Made by a program: the position numbers and the translations under genes. Below the pieces are notes generated by a model that had not been told where the DNA came from, ran no database searches, and saw only the letters and a program-made list of their open reading frames with translations. Below are positions 35,171 through 46,339 of a stretch of 64,000 nucleotides of DNA, one piece after another (position 1 is the stretch's first letter; the number at the start of each line of letters is the position of its first letter). Origin of the DNA: Phragmites australis (lineage: Eukaryota > Streptophyta > Magnoliopsida > Poales > Poaceae); NCBI RefSeq assembly GCF_958298935.1, contig NC_084933.1:30032334-30096333 (forward strand). The letters run 5' to 3'.

Positions 35171-36271
35171 TATGTGCTTTCTCTCAAAACTCTTCTCCTC
35201 CTTAGCGGACCTCCTCCCTATCTCTCCCTCTATTTTGTGCTTTGAGATTTGTGTGGAACATAAAAAAAAATTGCTTAGTAGTCGGTACATATTTGTACTT
35301 TAAAAAATTTGAGAAAATTTATATGTGTACATGTTATGTATTAGAGTGTACAGGTGTATAAAATACAGATTGAAGTGTATCGCACGGATCTCAGAGCACA
35401 AGTAGAGGGGAGGAGGTCCTCATGGAGGACAGGATCCGGGTTAGCTTCCTCCTGCCTTCTCTCCTCATACGTTGCTCGGGGCCACGTGTTCAAATTCTGG
35501 ACGTCAGTGGAAACTGAATTACGGTCTCCGCAGCCTTGTGCAGCCGCGCCATGCAATGGTTAGAATCTGCAACTTATATTCAGAATTGAATAGGCAAAAG
35601 CGTCACTGTGCAGAACAAATAATCGAGGAGTATAAGCTTTCATGTTAGTTACATCCCTCAACATATAAATGCAATTAGTTGGTCTTTCATAACAGGAGCA
35701 GCAGGCGATTTCAAATGCAAAATTATCTGGAATTGAAGCTGAAGAGCTGATTACCAGGTACTCATTCACATTTCAAGCATTATGCATTCCTAACATAAGT
35801 ACTGCCATGGACGTTTTATAGGAAATCGTCAGATGAGACGTAGGTATCTTCTTAAAATTAACAGTATCTCCGTGTATACATAACAAAATCTCTCGTTCGC
35901 TGATACAATCTCTCCAGTTACAAAAAGATCATCAGAATAATACGCCTTTTGCTACATCATCTAAGAGCTATCGACAAAATTGTTGGGAGGAGCAAAAAAG
36001 GACCCAATCCTTGGCTTGACAAGAACACAAGCAGGTAATCCAGGGCAATGTACTCTAGAGCAGGGTACTCTAGTAGCTTCAAATTCGTGCTGCAATTATT
36101 ACTTTGTCACAGCTGCTTTAGCAGCACTACCAGGACGGGTGCAGAACTGTATAACCTAAAAAGGAAAAAATAAAAAGGAAAAGAAACAAAACGTGATGGT
36201 GAGAGCAGAGCATCCTCCATCATCCGCACACAAACCAGATCAAAACTTTTGAGAGGATTGCAGCGCTGATC
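35171..36271. other. 3' flank and probable 3' UTR of the ABC1 kinase gene
   Basis: Non-coding. The portion next to 36272 is expected to hold the 3' UTR of the minus-strand kinase gene. No other gene was recognised. Confidence 0.5.
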
Positions 36272-39200
36272 CTAAGGTGCCATAAGCCCTTGAATCGTGT
36301 ACTGAAGAGATTTAGCCCAGTCTTCTTTAAAAAGTAAAGTCTGTAGTGTCTTCATAACATTGTAATCTGGATCCAACTTGCGCTGCCAGCCCTGTGAAAC
36401 AGGGAAAAGAATTCAAGGATCACAAATGGAAAAAAGTGTGCCTATAGAAGGTATTCTTGAGATTAAAGAAACAAAGCTTTAAAGCACATGATACTGTACT
36501 TATTTTATGATTTCATCAAACTTCAATTCTGACAACGAAAAGGAGCTAATACACAGAGACATGAACGGGAAGCTGTTCACATCAGCATATCATGGAGTCC
36601 TCTCTGCTTACAAATGAATACTTCACCGCACTTGGATATCATAAACAAAAGAAATATAGGAGGAGCACAACGTCTAGAGACAAAAGCCCCAAAACAATCT
36701 AGAGTTCATAACAACACAAACATTGGTTAAGTTGGCTTAAACTTCTCTGAATCAAAAACAGTGATGGGAGAGATAAGTTACCTCAAGAACTAATGTCGTC
36801 ACCATGACAGTGCAAACATTCCCATCAATGTTCACTTTGTAACGTCGGACTTGCTCAAGGAGCTGGTGCATACACTCAGCTGGGTGGACAGCATCACCTT
36901 CAGTGGTGCCCCAAAAAGAGAATGCTCGCTCAACTTCCTGTTGCAGAAATTAAGTTAAGATTTCTCAACAATTGCTACCATGAAAATAAATTAAGAAGAC
37001 TCATCTGCAATTGCCAATATGGCAAAAGAAAAAAGAAACTTGGTTTTTTATGAGATTGCAGAAAAAAATAATTAGGAAAGAGACCCAACGTTGAGTTGTG
37101 ACATGTATTCTAGTGCAGCTAGGATCTAGCACTCTTTACACCAAATGTATGGATCTAAATATGAGCTTCACTGCCAAACCTTCCAAGGAAAACATTGTTT
37201 CGTGGCAGCATATGGCCACTAACCAGAGCAAATGTGCTTGCATCAAATACTACTATATGCCTACACAGCATCAGAAATCAATGAATCAATTTTGTTTTCA
37301 TCTTCCTCGATCCTCTGATTTTGTAACAAGGGACCTTTGATACAATACTCGGGGGTGGCAATTTCCCCCGTCGGGTCGGGTCCCCGCGGATTTCAGACCT
37401 GACGGGGTCGGGTTCGGGTGAAAAAAAAAACCCGCGAAGCTATCGGGTCGGGTCGGGTCAGGGCCTTAACTCGGGTCGGGTTCGGGTCTGTTTTTCCACC
37501 CGTGGGTGTCACCGAAACCCGAAACCCCGCCCACCCAGCACTCGCGCCCGCCCCGCCCGCCCCCCCCCCCTGACCCGCCGCCATCACACTACCGGGTTTC
37601 GAGTTGCCCCGTCAGGTTTCGGGTCCCCGTCGGGGCCGGGGGCGAGGGTAGTTTTGCGCCCGATATTGATTTCGGGTTCGGGTTGGGTTTGGCGAGTCGG
37701 GTTTCGGGTACGGGTCCGTTCCAGCAAAACCCGACGGGGGCAGACCCGTTGCCATCATGCGGACAGACCAAGGAGACAACATCTAAGATCTAGTTAATAA
37801 GATTGGACCAAACATATGCCCGTTAAATGGCATATGTAACCACTAACCACTGAACCTCTTTAACAGCATCAAATAAGGAGAAGAGAGTGGACAAAATGCA
37901 ACTACTACACACTTGACTTTCTCAATGGACTTACATTGTGAAAAACGAATTTACAAGAAAACGAGCATATATTGCAAAATAGAGGGAGCAAAAAAAATGT
38001 CAACAACCAAGTGCCAGAAACTAAACAAAATAAAAAGGAAAAAGTCTATTTTTCGTCCCTCAACTATTGAGTTGTTTAATTTTCGTCCTTCAACTCTAAT
38101 ACCAGAAATCTTTCATTCGCCAACATTTAAAACCATCCGGAACTCATCCCTCGACCTGTTTCAGAGTGGTTTTGCACATGTGACGCTGCTGACTTGCATC
38201 CTACGTAGCCTGACCATGCTGACTTAGCCTCTCCTATATTGGGGTCCACCTGTCAGCCTCTTCTTCTCCACTCCACCTTCCGCCTCCTCGCGCTCGTGGC
38301 CGACGTGATGCCATGGCCCCGCTCATCCCGTGACTCATGTCGACCACGTTGTAGCAGGTGTGTGACCCAGCCTTCTTTGTGCGCACCACACTCGTCGATG
38401 CACTCCGACGGTGTAGATGGCGCTCCGACGGATCTCAGTCCAAAACGGTGAGCATCGCCTCAATGCGGGAAGTCAATTTCTAAGGCTTGTCGGCGGCAGA
38501 GTGGCTCGAGTGGAGTTGCCCACGACGATCGTTGGGGAGGGAGAAGGGGCAACAAGGCCAAATTGGAGCAGGGAGAAGGAGGAGGTCGAGGTGGAGCTCG
38601 CTGCGAAGTAGCTCACCGAGATTTGATCGGGCCGAGGAGAACGGCGACGCGGCTCACCGGCAAGACGAAGCCGAGGAGATCGGTCCGACACACCCACAAG
38701 GTGTTCGCAAAAGCTTTGCCGCCTAGGAGATCGATCAAAAGGAGACGCGAAGCCGAAGCCCTACTGCGTTTCATCGCTGTGCGATTCCGCCGCCGGTCAT
38801 GTTCACTAAGCCTCGCCGATGGGAAGCTCTGCTGATCGAAGCCTCACCTCCGATTTGTCCCTGCCGCGCCAAGTCCTGCGGCCGCCGCACGCCGAGCCCA
38901 TTTGCCGCCCACACCCCCAGAGCTGCTGGCCACCGCCCATGGAAGATCAACTAGGCGCAGACGCCTCCCGTCATCCCTACTGTGGGCCGCCGCCCACCAT
39001 GGAAGAGCGAAGATTGGCTGGAGGCTCCGCCGCGTTGAAGCTCTGTTGCATGGAAGATTCACCACGCCACCGCCCCATGGCCGCACCACCTCTCTTGCAG
39101 GTTGCTGCCCTCGAGCCCGCGCCATCCTTGCTGTCACGCGAGTCCACACGCCCCTGCTGCTGCTTGTTGTGGAGGAGGCATGGAGAACCCAGCCGGAGGC

Positions 39201-41725
39201 ACTGATGTGTTAGCCACCTGAGCCTCTTTATCCGACATGGCGCACCCAATCAACGTGTCTGTCCACGTTAGATCCTATTCAGATACACCACGTGTGCAAA
39301 ACCACCATAAAACGGCCCGAGGGATGGATAGCGAACAGTTTTAGAAGTTGGAGGACTTAAGATTTCTGGTTTTTGAGATGAGGGATGATTTTCAAACCAA
39401 CTCGATAGTTGAGGGATCAAAAATGGACTTTTTCCAAATAAAAAAGAACTCTGGTGTCTGCTGGCAAAGTACATTGTGCGGATACATTTATCCAAAATCA
39501 ACTTATGAAGACAATTGCCACAGACCATCTATTACAGCAGGATATCCTGCTTAATCAAATAAAAGAAAGCAACCAAATCATCAACAAAAGCTAAGTTTCT
39601 ATCGCCAATGAAAAGACTGGTTGGTGAAGAGTTACCTCAATAAAAGCTTTTGGATTTGGGCAATTCTGCTGTTTTGACAACTTTAGAGTACTTTCTGCAG
39701 CTGTGCGACCATCTCGGTGAGCAACAGCCTTGAAAAACTCAAGTAAATTCACACGGTCATTACTCGAAAGTTCAGCAGTCATTCCTACGTCAAGGAAGAC
39801 TACATGTGGCCTTGACTTTAGAAGGGTGTTATTTGAGTTATTTGGCTGTCCAACACGGACCAAAATATTTCCAGGGTGCATATCTGCATGAACAAAATTA
39901 TCAACCTGGAAAAGGACCACAAAAAGTGATGAAGAATGTTAGCCATAAATACAGCTATAAAAGTTAAGTGTCAATGAAGAACTGTACTACAACAGATTGT
40001 GCTAAGGACAGAAAGTCTTATTGGAAGGCTCACAATCTGGACTCCAGGACAAGTAGCCTCTTATAGCAGTTATTTTCCATGAATAAAGCAGCAAAAAGTG
40101 CTATTTTGATGCATATATTAAATATCGAAGTCCCCCTTGATCTTTTCAAAATATATCATTCAGGATTTGCATAAATTTAATTTAACTCTTTCAGTTGTTC
40201 AAACTAGGTAATCATATATATATCGAATTATAAGGAAAAAATAGAATGAGACGAGGATACTAAGAGATCAATGAAGTAAATTACCAGTAACATTTTCAAA
40301 AGTGCATGAGTGCCAATATGGGCGAGAATGCTTTTAATTCGATCATGCCCATCAAGGTCATCGACATAGTGTGAAACACTCTCTCCATGCTCGTAAGTCT
40401 CGACCAAAACAGCAGGATGAACAAGTGGATAAAGAGGTCTTGGGAAAGATACATCCTTCCACCTTCGGAAGTTGTAGATAAACCGACTCAAATGAGCAGC
40501 TTCCCTTGCAAGGTCAACTTGAGACATCATGAAGACAGCAAACTGTTGCACACTCTCATCCAACCGCAACCAATTTAAAGCAGGGATATATCTAGAAATT
40601 TTGGCTACTGCATTAATGATAATGAAATCCCTCCGTATTGAATCTCCTACACCAGGATGTCTTACTTTTACTGCAACTGTTATGCGCTTTGTCTGCTGAC
40701 TGGGATACCAGAATCTCAAAACAGCTCGGTGCACTTGAGCAACACTTCCAGATGCTACAGGGTCCTCTTCAAAATTCTCAAAAATGTCTGATAGCTTTCG
40801 ACCAAAAGCTTTCTCAACAGTTTTCTTGGTATACTTAAAGCTGTGAGCTGGTGCTTTTGTGTGCAGCTTCGACAATTCGGTACAAAGGTCACTTGCAAAG
40901 AGATCAGGACGTGTTGCAGCCCATTGGCCCCATTTAATAAACGCAGGACCTGCCAGCTCCAAAGTACGATGGACAAGTCGAAGCCATGTTTTCCTATACT
41001 TACTGCCAAGAGTATCAACAAATGGTGCCATCAGTATACTCGGAGTGAACAACAGTGCCAAATATATTGATCTGAAGATTATGATAACCATCTCCATTGC
41101 CGAAAATATTAACGAGGTAACATAAATACGGCCATCCTGAGCCCGCTCACGTATTGGGTAGTACTCACCATCTGCAGATGTCCTCTGAACTAGCATTAAC
41201 TCTCCGGCTACGAAAGCAAAGAGGTAAGGAGCTAAATTAGATCTAGTCACAGCCAAGCTAATGACGCAAGCAACCCTACTCAAAAATGGAGATGCTTTCG
41301 GTACACGAGAACCCAGTGCCACGAGTTGCCTCCAAGTAAGTTGGCTCTGAAATGCATTATGACTACAGGATGAAAGAACTGAGAACTTTCCCACACCAGT
41401 GCCCCAGTGTAAGCTATCATTTGCTCTTCCAAGCATGTATGAAGTGCTGGGTCCATTATGAACCCTCCCATGCAGAAAGGCCCTGCCAGCCAAACCAAAT
41501 GCGAAGCTCGAACCAATGTTTTGAGCTCCAGAATTGTTGGGTTTTGAGGTAACCAACAGGGCTTGAGCAAGTTTTCTGCTCTTCCCTATGTAGGCAAACC
41601 TGGGAGTCACAGGAGAGCAATTCACAATTCCGCATTGGACAAGTCGTATAAACCCGACACACTAATAAGCACAGCACGTAAACTCCAAATGAGATTAAGA
41701 GCTGCAGAGCTGACCTTGACATCAT
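36272..41725 (-). CDS. ABC1/UbiB-family atypical kinase, ADCK2-like, complete (623 aa)
   Basis: Five exons on the minus strand: 41715-41725, 40285-41599, 39636-39905, 36782-36937, 36272-36391. All junctions are GT..AG and in phase. The first exon is only 11 nt (ATG ATG TCA AG) and joins to FAYIGKSRKLAQ, giving the MSR start I recall for plant relatives; an in-frame stop at 41662-41664 excludes reading through the intron. Family marks: KWGQ (residues 226-229, the KxGQ motif), ASGSVAQVHR (286-295, Ala/Gly-rich loop), AVKVRHPGVG, HADMHPGN (448-455) and LDVG (480-483, in place of DFG). The basic N-terminus suggests a mitochondrial signal. UbiB kinases support ubiquinone or other isoprenoid-lipid metabolism; the substrate of this subgroup is unknown. 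Two TE-like insertions sit in the 2.7 kb intron. Confidence 0.93.
37350..37760. mobile_element. GC-rich MITE-like repeat in the kinase intron
   Basis: It is made of GGGTCGGGTTCGGGT-type repeats. The left end (GGTGGCAATTTCCCCCGTCG) and the reverse complement of the right end (GATGGCAACGGGTCTGCCCC then CGTCGGG) are similar, suggesting hAT-like terminal repeats. No target duplication was seen. Confidence 0.5.
38037..39435. mobile_element. Mutator-like element (Pack-MULE candidate), 1399 bp, with 9-bp target duplication
   Basis: The ends GGAAAAAGTCTATTTTTCGT and (reverse complement) GGAAAAAGTCCATTTTTGAT continue as long inverted repeats of about 150 bp. Both sides carry AAATAAAAA (38028-38036 and 39436-39444), a perfect 9-bp duplication diagnostic of MULEs. 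The interior (about 38240-39230) is GC-rich, contains several overlapping open frames and encodes no transposase. This is the composition of a Pack-MULE carrying captured gene pieces, though I could not name a donor gene. It lies in the intron between kinase exons 36782-36937 and 39636-39905. Confidence 0.9.
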
Positions 41726-42380
41726 GATGCTCTCCCACGGTTAGAGCTTCACGGCGGAGTTACGGCGGACAGACCTCGTAGGGCATGTGGGGTCAAAATT
41801 TCTTGCCAAATAAATTGCACCTGCACCTTGGGGTCCTAAGTCATATGGCGTCAACTGAGATTGATCATGCGCGCCCAGAAGAAGAACAGCCTAATGAAAC
41901 CGAAAGACAACCACGGATGAATGGATTATATAATGCTCCAGTATGCAGCAGCGAAATCCGCTACGAACTGATCGGGATGTAGAAATATTTTGGATTTGAT
42001 TGATCACAGCAGTTAGGAGATAGCGCAGAACAAAACTCGCCACTGGAAAAATCTATCCAAGCAAGTTAGGGTTCCTTACCAACAAAAGAGATCAATCCCA
42101 AGTCCGGATGGATCTCCGCTCCACCCCCAATCCAATAACCGACGGGATTTGGGAGGAGGCGTACGACATAGACGACTACAAAGGAATAGTTACTTCGGTG
42201 TCGCCGTGTCGGGGCGGCTGGCTGGCGTCCTCCGGTGTGGACGGAGGCTGGAGGAGGCGCGTTCGGCGGCGCGAGGAACGGGCGCTGGCGAAGTGGACGA
42301 CGACAATGTGATGCTGTGAGCGATGCCTCGAGGTCTTGCCCTGGCCGGGCCGGACAGGGCCCATCTATGGGCTTAGCAAG
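41726..42380. other. Promoter-side region of the kinase gene
   Basis: Upstream of the minus-strand kinase start. It contains site-II-like GGGCCCATCTATGGGCTTAG near 42357-42376. A short open frame at 42108-42311 (+) has no recognisable domain. Confidence 0.4.
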
Positions 42381-42785
42381 GAAGATACTAACGATGTCTA
42401 AGAGCAACTCCAATAGCACATCCATATTTCACCATCCATATCCTCATATAGATTGCTATCTATAAAGATTATTCCTCCATAATACTCCACCACTCCAACA
42501 GTACATCTATATTTCATCCTCTATATTCTCTCTCATATTTGTTAATAGTATTCTATAACTAACAATATATTCATAACGACTATATTTTTGTAACGGCTAT
42601 ATTTCTAACGGTTATTTCTCCGACGGCTATTTTTTTAATAGCTATTTTTCTAACGGTTATTTTTCCAACGGCTATTTTTTCAGATCTATATATGCAAGTC
42701 CATTTGCCATTCTTGAGCTGTGTCTCATCTCCCAGCTCTCTCTGTGTCCTCTCCCACATATCTTTGTCTCCTCTCCAACATCGCA

Positions 42786-44150
42786 ATGAGGCGTCATATC
42801 GTCAAGCAAATTCTTATGGATTCGTCGTCGACCTCATCCGATGACGACGAACTCATTGTTGCTACAGCATTCCAAGTGCACGATGAAGATCAGTGTTTGA
42901 ATGTTCGACGCCATAGCGGTTCCGTGCCAGGACATTGAGTAATTCATCGCGGTAGAGAAACCGGACATGCGAGACTATACCAAGACTACTTTTCAGAGGA
43001 TCCCACCTACGGCTCGGCTATCTTTCGGCGCAGGTTTGTAATTAGTGAATATGTTTTTGTTCACTCTTATTTTTTATCCTATTGTCTCATTTTATTATTA
43101 TTTCTGCGCAGATTTAGAATGGCTCGTTCTCTATTTCTTCGTATAGTACAATCTGTAGTGGAGCATGATAGCTATTTCATGCAGAAAAGAAATAGTGCTG
43201 GGATTCTTGGGTTATCTCCTTTGCAGAAGATTACCGCTGCATTTCGCATGCTAGCTTATGGAGTACCAGCGGATGCTACAGATGAATTTATTCGGATTAG
43301 AGAAAGTACTGCTATAGAGAGTCTTAAAAGGTTTGTACAAGCTGTTGTGGAAGTATTTGGTGATGAGTATCTGAGATCTCCAAATAATATTGATACTGCT
43401 AGGTTACTAGAAATGGGAGAATCAAGAGGTTTTCGCGGTATGCTATGGAGCATAGATTGCATGCATTGAAAGTGGAAAAATTGCCCTGCAGCATGGCAAG
43501 AAATGTATACCGGCCATGTGCATGAGCCCACAATTATTCTGGAAGCCGTTGCTTCACAAGATCTTTGGATTTGGCACGCTTTCTTTGGTTTACCGGGGTC
43601 TCACAATGATATTAATGTTCTTCACCGTTCCCCTCTATTTGCAAAGCTAGTCGAAGGACAAGCTACAGAAGTGAATTACACCATCAATAATCACAACTAT
43701 AGAATGGGCTATTACTTGGCAGATGGCATATATCCACCATGGGCAACTTTCGTGAAGACAATAACATCTTCGCAAGGGAATAAGAAAAAACTTTTCTCGC
43801 AAGCTCAAGAAGGTGCTAGGAAGGATGTCGAACGAGCATTTGGAGTTCTACAGGCTCGTTTTGCTATTGTTCGTGGACCAGCAAGGTTTTGGGATCAAGA
43901 GACACTCGGACAAATCATGACAGCTTGTGTCATCATGCATAACATGATAATTGAAGATGAGCGGGAAGACTTTGATTACAATCATGAGCCAGAAGACTTC
44001 CATTACGATCATGAGGGAGAAAGGGTGACAGTTTCTGATGAGCACTCCCCTGAGCTGTCTCAGTTTATAGAGTTTATTAAGAGCAATCATAATATCATGG
44101 ATCGACAAGCTCATTCTCAGCTTCAAGATGATCTAGTCGAGCACCTATGG
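42786..44150 (+). pseudogene. Harbinger transposase (DDE_Tnp_4), two nonsense codons
   Basis: Exon 42786-43033 starts [20 protein letters not shown] and ends with GHARLYQDYFSEDPTYGS. A short intron (43034-43111, GT..AG) leads to FRMARSLFLRIVQSVVEHD. The DDE region has WSIDCMH, then FFGLPGSHNDINVLHRSPLF and YYLADGIYPPWATFVKT, with KDVERAFGVLQARFAIV and a C-terminal DRQAHSQLQDDLVEHLW. TGA codons at 42936-42938 and 43467-43469 (the latter at the Trp of the CMHW motif) inactivate it. The frame is otherwise intact, so inactivation looks fairly recent. Confidence 0.92.
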
Positions 44151-44156
44151 CACCTA

Positions 44157-45192
44157 TGTCGGGGCTTTCTTGCCTTGTTCACCTTGTTTTCGGTCTCTCT
44201 TTATGTGTTCTCCATCCTTTTCTTTTATAGGCGCGCCGACCTCGACTTATCCAGAATGGGAAAGAGGGGGCGCGAATGCCAAGGCGCCACGGAGAAAGGC
44301 GTCATCATTCCGTCTTGGCGAAGTGACAGGGGCGGTGGAAAAATTGCGGCGTGCATCCGACCACCCGCCACTGTGGATGTCCTCCGGCGCCATTAAGAGG
44401 GTCCACCGGGCAGCCACAGAGGTGCCCGGTGCGTCCACCCTGTCTTGTTCTTCTGCCAGGGCAGGGTGGCAGGCGGAGCGCTTCGATTTTGGCAATGTTA
44501 TCCCGAGGCACCCGGATGAAACGGGACGGGACCCGTGCATTTAATGGACCCATGCTCCCCTGCCAGAGCATGGCAGGGTCTGACACTAGGGCGTGAGCAG
44601 CTGAGAATGTCAGGATGTCAGGATGTCAGGCCGCGCGTGCCTATTAAATGCGGCATTGGGCCTTTGACTGGCTGACACCCCGACGAGGGGACCCTTCGGG
44701 TCGTCGGACGATCTTGCGCGAACCTTCGGGGAACCGAGTCCTCGGGGACTGCCACGTGCAGCCCCGAGCACTCTCTCCCGAGCACTCCGGTGAGACCTTC
44801 GGGGAACCGAGTCCTCGGGGGCTGCCACGTGCAGCCCCAAGCACTCTCTCCCGAGCACTTGGGGGAGACCTTCGGGGAACCGAGTCCTCGGGGGTTGCCA
44901 CGTGCAGCCCCGAGCACTCTCTCCCGAGCACTTGGCTGTTTGGATCATCGGGGGACTACAGTACTTGGGGGTAAGCGAGAACCCTTCCGAGCACTTCCTT
45001 CCCAGTACTTGGACTCTGCGGATCGTCGGGGAACTGGGGTGCTCGGGAACCAGAGGCGGCGGCCCCGAGCACCTTCTCCCGGGACTTAGCTTCTTCTTAT
45101 CTTGCAGGGTGGACCTCGCGGGATGGTGACGCGTGGCGGATGGCCGGCCCGGTCTCGGGACTCAGGGACCCCTGGTTCCTGATACACCGACA
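44157..45192. mobile_element. LTR-like segment (solo LTR candidate)
   Basis: It begins TGTCGGGGCTTTC and ends GATACACCGACA, giving the TG...CA inverted ends of an LTR. It carries a GC-rich repeated interior. It begins directly after the Harbinger transposase C-terminus. The flanking five bases (ACCTA and GACCC) do not match, so a clean solo LTR is not proven. Confidence 0.5.
44722..44940. repeat. 73-bp tandem repeat, three copies
   Basis: Units start at 44722, 44795 and 44868, each with ACCTTCGGGGAACCGAGTCC and ending with CTCTCCCGAGCAC. They create parallel open frames on both strands that are not genes. Confidence 0.92.
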
Positions 45193-46339
45193 GACCCCAA
45201 TTTCAGTTGGCTCCCAGTCTCAGGGTTGCGGTGCGATTTGAAGGGGGTAGCATAAGAGCAGATGCGACGGAAGCTCCAATTTCGCACGGATCTAGGACTA
45301 TGGCAGCCCAAATGAGCTCCAGATCAAGAAACCGAGGCAGGGAATGCAAGCAAGAAGAGAGCGCCGAGATGCATTACCTCTGACGAGTGTGAGGGAATGC
45401 AGCGTCTGGGGCTCGGGGCGGAGCCGCAGAGGCCGAAGGGGAGCTGGGGTCGGGCGGCGGAGAGGAAGACGGGCGAGGGGATGGTGGCCGCACGCTTGAG
45501 GATGCCGGATGGTGGCGGGAGCGCACGGGACGACCAGCTGTTGGAGGATGGCGTGGGGGGTGAGACAAGCCAGGTTTGGCGTGCGGGAGGAGTCGGATGG
45601 CGAGGCTGGCAAAATGACGTGCGTGTTGGCTAGTCTGTTGGAGAGGAAAAATTGATCGTTTTAGCGTTTCAGTGGAATGGCGTGAGTGTTGGCGATGCTT
45701 TTGGAGTTGCTCTAAATGTACCATGCATAATGGGCCGATCCGAAACACGACATCGTAGACACAGTCTAAGCATAGTCCAATCTGAGCCTAAATGGGTTGG
45801 GTCGGCATAGCACGAGACCCAGCCTAACGGGCGCACAGCTAGCCCGGCACGGCACGGCTCAGCAGGCACGCCTGAATCGACTGTAGTTGTTGCGCGTGGG
45901 CCCGGCACGTGAGGGCACGGACGGCACAAGGAGCCACACGGGTTTAAGTGGTTAAACATTTAACTCGGTATTTTTGAATTTTATAGTTTTTTTTTTACTG
46001 TTTGAGCTTAAAATTTTAAAAAAATTGCAAAAATCATAATTTTTCATCTATAAATAGAGGGTCACTTTGTCCTTCCATTTTACATCAGCAACAACATTTG
46101 CTCTTGACTCTTGTTTTATCATCTCATTCTTGTCTCAAAGTTCTTGAGAATTAGTGATAATTTGGTAAAATTAGTCTAAATTGTTGCAAAAAATCCAAAC
46201 AATTCCAAAACCGTCATCCTGCTGTGTTGAAGTTGAAGAAATCTTAATGATTTTTTTGCATTGTTATTCATTCTTATTTTATTATTTGATTATTTCTAAC
46301 TCGGAATATTTGTATTTTTAGTGCCATTTGACATTGATC

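Larger units (their letters stand above)
42402..45712 (+). mobile_element. PIF/Harbinger transposon nested in the hAT element
   Basis: The left end GAGCAACTCCAATAG and the reverse complement of the right end, GAGCAACTCCAAAAG, form the inverted repeat. TAA lies on both sides (42399-42401 and 45713-45715), the usual Harbinger duplication. It carries a transposase pseudogene and, inside it, an LTR-like segment at 44157-45192. The Myb-like second protein of Harbinger elements was not found. Confidence 0.88.

Noticed and set aside
38239..39249. Several 60-128 codon frames in the MULE interior as genes
   Set aside because: Overlapping frames on both strands, Pro/Arg-rich; more likely captured fragments than functional genes.
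44610..45129. Parallel frames of 75-112 codons in the LTR-like block
   Set aside because: Created by the 73-bp repeat, whose length is not a multiple of three, so several frames stay open at once.
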